Source of the DNA: Clostridiales bacterium
GTDB taxonomy: Bacteria; Bacillota; Clostridia; Lachnospirales; Lachnospiraceae
Assembly (NCBI GenBank): GCA_015655565.1
Contig: JAATEU010000197.1
Coordinates: forward strand, 1 to 5,919
Direction of reading: 5' to 3'
Length of the DNA: 5,919 nucleotides
In this document: one piece after another, positions 1 through 4,985 of the stretch
Layout of the letters: each line of letters starts with the position of its first letter
Numbering within the stretch: position 1 is the stretch's first letter
Made by a program: the position numbers and the translations under genes
Notes under the pieces: model-generated
The model's database searches: none
The model's input: only the letters and a program-made list of their open reading frames with translations
Told to the model about the DNA's origin: nothing

Positions 1-536
1 ATGTCCGCACAGATAATCAAATTATGCTTCTTTGCTTCTTGAAATACTGTCACCAAAGAACGGCCGTCAAACAGCGGGTTATTGAAAATACTGGCAAAAG
101 AAAGCAATTTCACCTCTGAAAATACAGAAAAATCCACGTCGCATAAATTCATTTTCCAAAGGCTCCCATTCCGGTTCGTAACAAAAGTACGCTCACCGTC
201 ATCGGTAACAAGACCGATATTAATCGACGTATCAATATCTTCACGCACTCTGATTTTATCGGAATCAATCCCATTTCTTTGGCAGTGTTCCAATACGAAC
301 TTTCCTGCCGGATCCTTTCCAACCATACTCATCAGCATAGTTGGATGTCCAAGTCTTGTTATAACGGTTGCCTCATTAATGGCATCACCGCCGACAGTCA
401 TGGCAATTCGATCAAGCGGATAGGATTCAATGTCAAATATATTCTTGTTAACCGGGCGTAACGGTATATCTACGATTGCCGCTCCTAATGCCAGAACCTC
501 ATTCCTATTTTTCAAACCAACCCTCTGCCTTTCCAT
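1..536 (-). CDS. PfkB-family carbohydrate kinase, N-terminal part (truncated by window edge)
   Basis: This is the first 178 codons of a ribokinase/PfkB-type sugar kinase; the C-terminal half, with the catalytic GAGD motif, lies beyond base 1. The family transfers phosphate from ATP to a sugar or sugar phosphate in the cytoplasm. The protein opens with a typical first beta strand (VLALGAAIVDI, residues 14-24 from the ATG). GGDAINEA at 49-56, G63 and G73 together match PfkB signature 1 exactly. The ATG at 536-534 overlaps the aldolase by 32 bases and has only a weak GGA upstream. A TTG at 515-513 overlaps by 11 bases, follows an AGAGG by six bases, and gives the more usual short N-terminus, so it may be the true start. 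The overlap implies translational coupling with the aldolase. By context the kinase would make the ketose phosphate or bisphosphate used by its neighbours. The family is secure, the substrate is not known. Confidence 0.9.
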   Translation of the reverse strand, partial: MERQRVGLKNRNEVLALGAAIVDIPLRPVNKNIFDIESYPLDRIAMTVGGDAINEATVITRLGHPTMLMSMVGKDPAGKFVLEHCQRNGIDSDKIRVREDIDTSINIGLVTDDGERTFVTNRNGSLWKMNLCDVDFSVFSEVKLLSFASIFNNPLFDGRSLVTVFQEAKKHNLIICAD

Positions 537-1362
537 TGCTTCCAAATAACATGATTTTTTCCATGGCACGTTTCTTAACTTCTGCCCTTACTTCCTGATT
601 TAAGGCTAAATAGTGCACCGGCCGGCCGGCATTTGCATTAATTGCAATCATGGCTGCCTCACATAATTCGGTATGTATATTAACCTTTGTAATACCCATA
701 CCGATAGCTTTTCTGACATCTTCATCGCTGATACCGGAAGCGCCATGAAGTACCAAAGGTACTTCAACCGATTCATATACCTTTTGTAAAATATCAAAAT
801 TAATTTGCGGCGGAGCTGAGTAAGCACCATGCTGGTTACCAATGGCAATCGCTAAAGAATCCGCGCCGGTTCTTTCAACAAACTCTGCCGCCTGTGACGG
901 ATCCGTATACCCATAGTTTGCCAATGCCTCTTCATAATTTGTTTCGGCGCCTACATGTCCCAATTCCGCTTCAATTGGAATTCCCATCGGTTTAAACTTA
1001 TCAACAACTTCTTTGGTCATTCTGATATTTTCTTCAAAAGGATATGCAGACCCATCAATCATTAATGAATTGTATCCAATATCAATTGCATGGCTTACGA
1101 TATCAAAGCTGCGTCCGTGATCCCAGTGAATGGAAGCCGGAAGAGCAGTCGTTGTTGCATAAGAACGCATCATATGAATAAAGTGATTAATATCCGTGTT
1201 TTGTAAAAATCCACTGCCAAACGATAAAATAACCGGTGATTTCAGTTCCTCACAAGCTTCCATAACTCCAGATAACATTTCCACATTCCAGATGCAGAAG
1301 TTTGCTACCGCATATTTTCCTTCTTTTGCTTTTATAAGCATGTCCTTTGTTGATACTAACAT
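505..1362 (-). CDS. Class II (zinc) ketose-bisphosphate aldolase, fructose/tagatose-bisphosphate aldolase family
   Basis: This 285-residue protein has the normal length of the bacterial class II aldolase family, which cleaves ketose 1,6-bisphosphates to dihydroxyacetone phosphate and glyceraldehyde 3-phosphate using zinc. The key motifs are present in order: HWDHG at 79-83, with catalytic Asp81 and zinc ligand His82; MIDGSAYPFEENI at 101-113; EAELGHVG at 131-138; IAIGNQHGAY with zinc ligand His178; LHGASG with zinc ligand His206 and a glycine-rich phosphate loop; and KVNIHTEL at 226-233. The family usually has HLDHG, so Trp80 is a small departure. The ATG is preceded by AAAGGA with a rather long 12-base spacer. 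It lies 104 bases after dehydrogenase B and overlaps the kinase. Substrate stereochemistry (fructose, tagatose or other bisphosphate) cannot be settled from sequence. The NIHTEL segment and overall form are closer to tagatose/ketose-bisphosphate aldolases than to classical Fba. It could also act on a ketose 1-phosphate. Confidence 0.93.
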   Translation of the reverse strand: MLVSTKDMLIKAKEGKYAVANFCIWNVEMLSGVMEACEELKSPVILSFGSGFLQNTDINHFIHMMRSYATTTALPASIHWDHGRSFDIVSHAIDIGYNSLMIDGSAYPFEENIRMTKEVVDKFKPMGIPIEAELGHVGAETNYEEALANYGYTDPSQAAEFVERTGADSLAIAIGNQHGAYSAPPQINFDILQKVYESVEVPLVLHGASGISDEDVRKAIGMGITKVNIHTELCEAAMIAINANAGRPVHYLALNQEVRAEVKKRAMEKIMLFGSNGKAEGWFEK

Positions 1363-1396
1363 AATTTTTACTTATCCTTTCTGTTACAGGTCTCCG

Positions 1397-1470
1397 GTAC
1401 GGCGTTTTTAAATTAACCGGGCCATTAACCTAAGGTTTTCCGGCCAGTTATTTAGAAAACACCGTACTAG
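1397..1470. repeat. Long imperfect palindrome between dehydrogenase B and aldolase
   Basis: Arms at 1397-1423 and 1442-1467 pair imperfectly. The outer 12 bases (GTACGGCGTTTT against GTACGGTGTTTT read from the other arm) differ at one position, and AACCGG/AACTGG blocks match further in. The 18-base loop contains a smaller AACC/GGTT stem. The right end includes the TAG stop of dehydrogenase B as CTAGTACGG on the minus strand. No run of U follows the hairpin in the direction of transcription, so it is not an ordinary terminator. It may be a mobile palindromic repeat or an RNA-processing or stabilising stem inside the operon mRNA. Confidence 0.65.
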
Positions 1471-2507
1471 CTGATTTTAATAACGCTCTTAATAATTTCT
1501 GTTTTCCGGCTTAAAGATTCTTCAAACGCCCTTTGAACCTCTTCATATAAATATTCATCTGTTACCATAGATTTAACATCAAATCTTCCCGATGAAATAG
1601 CAGCAATGGTCATCGGATAATTATTTGCATAGCGAAATACCGTTTGAATTTTAACTTCTCTGTTTATGCTTAAAAAGTTAACCGGAGTATCTCCCGGAAT
1701 GGTTCCAACAATCATGATTCTTCCGCCGCGCATAACTAACTTTGTGGTCTGGGCTGCAGTTGCTTTCGCTCCGGCCGTTTCAAATACGGCATCCGCTCCA
1801 AGTTCACCCAATAATTCTTTAGCCCTTGCTACGGTATCTTCTTTCATACCGTTGATTACTTCCATAGCTCCAAGCTTTTTTGCCATATTAAGTCTTTTAT
1901 CAATAACATCAATTACAACAATGTCGCTTGCTCCCATTATTAAGCAAGCTTGCAAAGTCATAAGTCCAATACAGCCGGCTCCTAAAATGACAACTTTTTT
2001 ACCGGGTTTTATATCCGCCTCCAGCGCCGCATGCATACCCACAGCAGCCGGTTCTACAAGTGCACCTTCGATAAAGCTCATATTTTCCGGTAATTTATAG
2101 GTCATATTTTCCGGATGAACAAGGTAATTTGTCAAGGCACCCCTGTAATTAGGCTGTGTTGCCATAAAGTCAACATCCGGACAAATATTATATTTTCCTT
2201 CCATGCAGAATCTGCATTTTCCACAAGGTATTCCCGGTTCTACGTTAACCCTGTCTCCTATTTTTATTTTTTTAACCTCCGGTCCAATATCTGCAACAGT
2301 GCCCGCACACTCATGCCCTAAACCAATCCTGATATTGGGATCGGCCGGGGGTATAAACGGGCCTGATTCAAATCCATGCACATCAGAACCACAAATTCCG
2401 ACATACTCTACTTTTATCAACACCTGATCGCCTGCTGGAATCGGCATTACTGCATCTTGAATCTCCATCTTCCCGGGAGTTACTAGAATTGCTGCTGTAT
2501 TTTTCAT
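1467..2507 (-). CDS. Zinc-dependent medium-chain dehydrogenase, sorbitol/polyol dehydrogenase type (dehydrogenase B)
   Basis: This is a 346-residue zinc alcohol dehydrogenase of the sorbitol/xylitol dehydrogenase group, which oxidises a secondary hydroxyl of a polyol to a ketose with NAD. Catalytic zinc residues are Cys39 (GICGSD), His65-Glu66 (GHE) and Glu152 (VEPAAVG). The structural zinc loop has Cys95, Cys98, Cys101 and Cys109. The Rossmann motif is GAGCIG (176-181), and Asp200 at the end of the second strand favours NAD over NADP. An in-frame ATG seven codons upstream (2528) has no ribosome site. The ATG at 2507 is preceded by GAGGAG ten bases away and gives the usual family length, so it was chosen. 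The gene starts 50 bases after the epimerase stop. Its TAG stop begins a long palindrome in the following gap. The polyol substrate is not identifiable. A threonine or butanediol dehydrogenase role is less likely given the neighbours. Confidence 0.92.
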   Translation of the reverse strand: MKNTAAILVTPGKMEIQDAVMPIPAGDQVLIKVEYVGICGSDVHGFESGPFIPPADPNIRIGLGHECAGTVADIGPEVKKIKIGDRVNVEPGIPCGKCRFCMEGKYNICPDVDFMATQPNYRGALTNYLVHPENMTYKLPENMSFIEGALVEPAAVGMHAALEADIKPGKKVVILGAGCIGLMTLQACLIMGASDIVVIDVIDKRLNMAKKLGAMEVINGMKEDTVARAKELLGELGADAVFETAGAKATAAQTTKLVMRGGRIMIVGTIPGDTPVNFLSINREVKIQTVFRYANNYPMTIAAISSGRFDVKSMVTDEYLYEEVQRAFEESLSRKTEIIKSVIKIS

Positions 2508-2517
2508 TCTTTTTGTT

Positions 2518-2523
2518 CTCCTC
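2518..2523 (-). promoter_or_regulatory. Ribosome binding site that sets the start of dehydrogenase B
   Basis: GAGGAG lies ten bases before the ATG at 2507-2505. It is inside the first codons of the longer reading that would begin at 2528, which has no comparable site upstream. This favours the shorter, 346-residue protein. Confidence 0.7.
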
Positions 2524-2557
2524 TTCATTTTTCAATTCTGCAATCTATTCAAAATCT

Positions 2558-3238
2558 TTATTTCACCGCTGCTTCAATCTCTTGTTCCATAATACTCCAG
2601 GCTTTTTCAATATCGGCATTTTTATTCCACAATGCCGGCGGACCCAATACAACAACATCCACTCCTGCCTCATATAATGGAGCATATACATCTCCATTCA
2701 TCGAACCGTCGGCTTCAATTAAAAATTCTAATTTCATTTCTTCCCTTAACTTAACAAGTGCTCTGATTTTGTCATACATCTGAGTTATAACTTTTTGTCC
2801 TGCATATCCGGCATCAACAATCATAATTGTCACTTTGTCAAGTAAAGGCAAATAATATATAATAGATTCCAAGGGTGCTGCAGGATTCAGGGCAACTCCC
2901 GCCTTGCAGCCCAAAGACTTTATTTTATTAATCGTAACAAATGCATCGCTTTCAATGCAATCCGTGTGAGGCGTTATATATGCTGCTCCTGCCTCAGCAC
3001 ACATTTCCAAAAAATTTTGGGGATGTTTTACCATTAAATGTGCATCCATTGGAGTTTTTACAACATTTTTCATGTACTTCATAAAATCCGGTCCAATACT
3101 AAAACTCCTGACGTAATTACCGTCCTTAATATCAATATGCAGGAAATCTGCATGTCTATCAATAAACTTAACCTGTTTTTCCATTTCAAACAAATCACAA
3201 CAACCTAAGGATGGTGCGGTTAATAGTTTTCTTTTCAT
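2558..3238 (-). CDS. D-allulose-6-phosphate 3-epimerase-like protein (ribulose-phosphate 3-epimerase superfamily)
   Basis: This 226-residue TIM-barrel protein resembles E. coli AlsE, which converts D-allulose 6-phosphate to D-fructose 6-phosphate by inverting C3 with a divalent metal. Metal and catalytic residues of the family are visible: Ser10 in APSL, His34 and Asp36 in HIDIKDG, His67 in AHLMV, Asp142 in VDAGYAGQ and Asp177 in EADGS. The FIDRHADFLHIDI and EADGS segments are closer to AlsE than to ribulose-phosphate 3-epimerase, which has VDGG. Unusual points are GPPALW at 199-204, where AlsE has GTSGLF in the phosphate-binding loop, and TPHTD where AlsE has TLHPE. A GGGAG site six bases before the ATG supports the start. 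Beside a kinase and an aldolase, it probably acts on a ketohexose or ketopentose phosphate. The family is secure, but the substrate could differ from allulose 6-phosphate. Confidence 0.87.
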   Translation of the reverse strand: MKRKLLTAPSLGCCDLFEMEKQVKFIDRHADFLHIDIKDGNYVRSFSIGPDFMKYMKNVVKTPMDAHLMVKHPQNFLEMCAEAGAAYITPHTDCIESDAFVTINKIKSLGCKAGVALNPAAPLESIIYYLPLLDKVTIMIVDAGYAGQKVITQMYDKIRALVKLREEMKLEFLIEADGSMNGDVYAPLYEAGVDVVVLGPPALWNKNADIEKAWSIMEQEIEAAVK

Positions 3239-3253
3239 ACCTTACTCCCGTCT

Positions 3254-3269
3254 GCCCGCTTCAGCGGGC
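3254..3269. repeat. Perfect short hairpin just upstream of the epimerase ribosome site
   Basis: GCCCGC and GCGGGC form a perfect six-base-pair GC stem around a four-base loop (TGAA on the minus strand). It ends four bases before the GGGAG ribosome site of the epimerase gene. There is no U run, so termination is unlikely. An effect on translation or mRNA stability is possible. Confidence 0.6.
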
Positions 3270-3282
3270 TACAAAAATATTA

Positions 3283-3329
3283 ACTGGTACAGCACTGCGT
3301 AAGTGAAATCTATGCAATGCTGTACTAGT
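3283..3329. repeat. Imperfect palindrome with CTAGTAC end (first of two adjoining hairpins)
   Basis: Arms at 3283-3298 and 3314-3329 match at 14 of 16 positions (ACTGGTACAGCACTGC against ACTAGTACAGCATTGC) around a 15-base loop. One mismatch becomes a G-U pair in the minus-strand RNA. Its right end overlaps the next palindrome by four bases at TAGT. Confidence 0.65.
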
Positions 3330-3418
3330 GTACCGACAAGCTGATGTCTTTAGTAATTGCGCAGCAGATGGAAATTCAGGCAAGCAATTGATATAGATAT
3401 CAACTTGCCGGTACACTA
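3326..3418. repeat. Long palindrome starting at the dehydrogenase A stop codon
   Basis: The 35-base arms at 3326-3360 and 3384-3418 match at 29 positions around a 23-base loop. The outer block TAGTGTACCG is identical in both arms, followed by CAAG, TGAT, TC and an inner AATTGC block. Of the three single-base differences in the outer 23 bases, two would be G-U pairs in the minus-strand transcript. The TAG stop of dehydrogenase A is the first codon of the arm. No U run follows it. With the preceding palindrome and the short hairpin it fills almost the whole 177-base gap before the epimerase gene. Confidence 0.75.
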
Positions 3419-4495
3419 ATCGCAGTCATATGTCAAAATGACTTTAATCGCTTCTTTATTTGCCATAAGCTGAAAACCTCTATCCCATTCCGATAATCCC
3501 ATACGATGAGTAATCATAGGCTTAACTTTTATTTTACCGGCTTTCAATAAAGCAATTGCATTTCTCCAACTTGTTGAATCATAAGCCATATGGCCAATAA
3601 TTGAAATTGCTTTCATGGAAATATCATTGATGGAAAATCCGACCGGTTGGAATCCCATTCCGATTCTGACGATTTCTCCATTCGTACGAACCATCTCAAT
3701 TGCCTGTTTTAATGCAATATTAGCACCTGCACAATCAACTGCTAAACCGATGCTGTCTCTTCCGCCGCATAATTCCTGACATCTTGCAACAACATCTTCT
3801 TTCGAACCATTCACAACTTCAGTTGCGCCTAATTCCCGGGCCACTCCAAAACGGACCTTCGTATCATCCTCTAAACCAACCATAATTATATTAACGGCTC
3901 CCATGATTTTAGCAATTTGTACGGAGAATAAACCTAATGGTCCGGTACCAAATATAACTACATTTTGTCCGGGCAGAAGACTGGACCGTTGTGCGATTGC
4001 TTTATAAGCATTGCAAATCGGATCCAGCACCGCCGCTTCTTCATAATCGATCCCCTCCGGTATCTCCCAGATTGCATGTTTATGAATTTTTATAATTTCC
4101 CCCGGTATTTTGCAATATTTTGTAAATCCGCCATAGGTACCGTACCCTAAACCTAAATTTACTTTTTCAGGGCAAAGTAAAAAATCACCCGATTCGCAGG
4201 CAGGACATATGCCGCATACATGTCCTGAATTATCAGAAACAATTCTTTGACCTGTTTTCCAGTCCGTCACATTCTTACCAACTTGAATTATCTCACCGGA
4301 AAATTCATGGCCTCTGACAGAACCGAATTCATCAGACCCGTTCTCAACCCCATAATGTTTCATATCTGCACCACAGATGGCGGCGGCTTTCACTTCAATA
4401 ATAATATCATCGTCTTCACACACAGGTTCTGGAACATCAATGAATCTGTAACTGCCAAAATCCGCTGGTCTTCCAAATTTAGCCAATGCTTTCAT
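3416..4495 (-). CDS. Zinc-dependent medium-chain dehydrogenase of the alcohol/polyol dehydrogenase family (dehydrogenase A)
   Basis: This 359-residue zinc dehydrogenase is the first gene of the sugar cluster. Catalytic zinc residues are Cys41 (AICGAD) and His63-Glu64 (GHE), with Asp158 (VLDPICNAYKA) where many relatives have Glu. Structural zinc cysteines are 94, 97, 100 and 108. The nucleotide-binding motif is GTGPLG (183-188). Gly207 occupies the position where NAD-specific relatives, including dehydrogenase B here, carry Asp, so NADP use is possible. It is clearly diverged from dehydrogenase B and is not a recent duplicate. A near-perfect AGGAGG seven bases before the ATG and a recognisable promoter upstream make it the likely leader gene. 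Its TAG stop forms the outer end of a long palindrome in the next gap. It probably oxidises a polyol or sugar, or reduces a ketose; the substrate is unknown. Confidence 0.9.
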   Translation of the reverse strand: MKALAKFGRPADFGSYRFIDVPEPVCEDDDIIIEVKAAAICGADMKHYGVENGSDEFGSVRGHEFSGEIIQVGKNVTDWKTGQRIVSDNSGHVCGICPACESGDFLLCPEKVNLGLGYGTYGGFTKYCKIPGEIIKIHKHAIWEIPEGIDYEEAAVLDPICNAYKAIAQRSSLLPGQNVVIFGTGPLGLFSVQIAKIMGAVNIIMVGLEDDTKVRFGVARELGATEVVNGSKEDVVARCQELCGGRDSIGLAVDCAGANIALKQAIEMVRTNGEIVRIGMGFQPVGFSINDISMKAISIIGHMAYDSTSWRNAIALLKAGKIKVKPMITHRMGLSEWDRGFQLMANKEAIKVILTYDCD

Positions 4496-4502
4496 ACTAT
4501 TT

Positions 4503-4508
4503 CCTCCT
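4503..4508 (-). promoter_or_regulatory. Strong Shine-Dalgarno site of dehydrogenase A
   Basis: A complete AGGAGG sits seven bases before the ATG at 4495. It is the strongest ribosome site in the window and fits the leading gene of an operon. Confidence 0.85.
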
Positions 4509-4533
4509 AATATTATTTTTTGTTTCTAAACAT

Positions 4534-4562
4534 ATATTATCATTGTTTTATGTTTTTTGCAA
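4534..4562 (-). promoter_or_regulatory. Predicted sigma-A promoter of the dehydrogenase A operon
   Basis: Reading the minus strand, TTGCAA (4562-4557) and TAATAT (4539-4534) are separated by 17 bases, and the -10 is preceded by TG one base away (extended -10). Transcription would start near 4527, leaving a leader of roughly 30 bases that contains the AGGAGG site. The surrounding sequence is very AT-rich, so chance matches are easy, but spacing, the extended -10 and position agree. Confidence 0.6.
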
Positions 4563-4586
4563 GCACTTATTTCTTTTTTCCAAAGA

Positions 4587-4610
4587 TTTTAAGTGTTGTT
4601 TTTAAGTGTT
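4587..4610. promoter_or_regulatory. Paired direct repeats upstream of the operon promoter, possible activator site
   Basis: TTTTAAGTGTT occurs twice, at 4587-4597 and 4600-4610, with a 13-base period. A related core in opposite orientation (CACTTA) lies at 4565-4570, next to the predicted -35. Relative to the predicted start the direct copies fall at about -60 to -85, which suits an activator. No regulator gene is visible in the window, so the binding protein is unknown. Confidence 0.35.
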
Positions 4611-4680
4611 TTATAAATATATTATATTATTAAACTGCAGCTATTTATTGACTTCCTGGGTTTTTGCCCCTTTTACAGCA

Positions 4681-4722
4681 AATAAGGAGTTCAAATGTCA
4701 TCCATTTGAACTCCTTATTTTT
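4681..4722. terminator. Bidirectional terminator-like hairpin between the PxpA-like gene and dehydrogenase A
   Basis: A perfect 17-base-pair stem (4681-4697 with 4703-4719; arm AATAAGGAGTTCAAATG) encloses a five-base loop. On the plus strand it runs into TTATTTTTAA, a good U tract. On the minus strand it is followed by TTATTTGC, weaker but usable. Its position after the PxpA-like gene and before the operon promoter suits the end of the upstream transcript. No plus-strand gene is seen that it could terminate. Confidence 0.7.
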
Positions 4723-4848
4723 AATGTTACAGGAAATTGTGTCCTATAATATTAAAAATGCATCCGCAGGATGCACATGACGCTTGTAAGGTACCCTGCC
4801 GCGAAGCGGCCAGGCATCAGCGCCAGAGTCTGGCTTGCCAGACTCTTT
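4718..4848. repeat. Structured tandem repeat, unit 1
   Basis: This unit has three successive stems. The first is 17 base pairs (4718-4734 with 4742-4758, 15 of 17 paired) with a seven-base AATTGTG loop. A small hairpin TGCATCC/GGATGCA (4759-4775) follows. The second stem, TGACGCTTG with CAGGCATCA (4778-4786 and 4811-4819), has one mismatch and one G-U pair and encloses a GCCGC-GAA-GCGGC hairpin. The third is a nine-base-pair stem AGAGTCTGG/CCAGACTCT (4825-4846) with a CTTG loop. Blocks shared with unit 2 are AGGAAATTGYGTCCTATAA, AGGATGCACATGACGC and an identical 32-base block starting at 4817. No coding frame is apparent. Confidence 0.75.
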
Positions 4849-4981
4849 GTTACTTTATAGGAAATTGCGTCCTATAAAGTAACAAACGCGCCGCTGAGGA
4901 TGCACATGACGCGCTATAGGAAGTTTGTCACTGAAGTGACAGCGCGTCAGCGCCAGAGTCTGGCTTGCCAGACTCTTTTTT
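4846..4981. repeat. Structured tandem repeat, unit 2
   Basis: This unit follows the same plan as unit 1, offset by 128 to 130 bases. A perfect 17-base-pair stem (4846-4862 with 4870-4886) has a seven-base AATTGCG loop. A perfect nine-base-pair stem TGACGCGCT/AGCGCGTCA (4907-4915 and 4941-4949) encloses the GTCAC-TGAA-GTGAC hairpin. The final AGAGTCTGG/CCAGACTCT stem is identical to that of unit 1. Stem sequences differ from unit 1 while pairing is largely kept, which suggests the fold matters. The unit ends four bases before the stop codon of the PxpA-like gene. Confidence 0.75.
4955..4981 (+). terminator. Intrinsic terminator-like end of repeat unit 2, plus strand
   Basis: A nine-base-pair stem (AGAGTCTGG, CTTG loop, CCAGACTCT) is followed directly by six T on the plus strand (4976-4981, the first within the stem). 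The minus-strand side has no U tract, so it would stop plus-strand transcription entering the 3' end of the PxpA-like gene, or define the 3' end of a plus-strand RNA made from the repeats. The equivalent stem in unit 1 (4825-4846) is followed only by TTG. Confidence 0.55.
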
Positions 4982-4985
4982 ATAA

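Noticed and set aside
82..461. Plus-strand open frames opposite the kinase
   Set aside because: The minus strand here matches PfkB signature 1 exactly, so these frames are shadows.
1666..2100. Plus-strand open frame of 144 codons inside dehydrogenase B
   Set aside because: It is antisense to a gene with intact zinc and nucleotide motifs, and its translation is low in complexity with no family likeness or good ribosome site.
4649..4672. TTGACT as a plus-strand promoter for a repeat-derived RNA
   Set aside because: The matching -10 (TTTTAC or TTTACA) is poor and the strong hairpin at 4681 would stop the transcript before it reached the repeats.
4718..4981. CRISPR array
   Set aside because: Only two units of about 130 bases with diverged interiors and nested hairpins; no short regular repeats with unique spacers.
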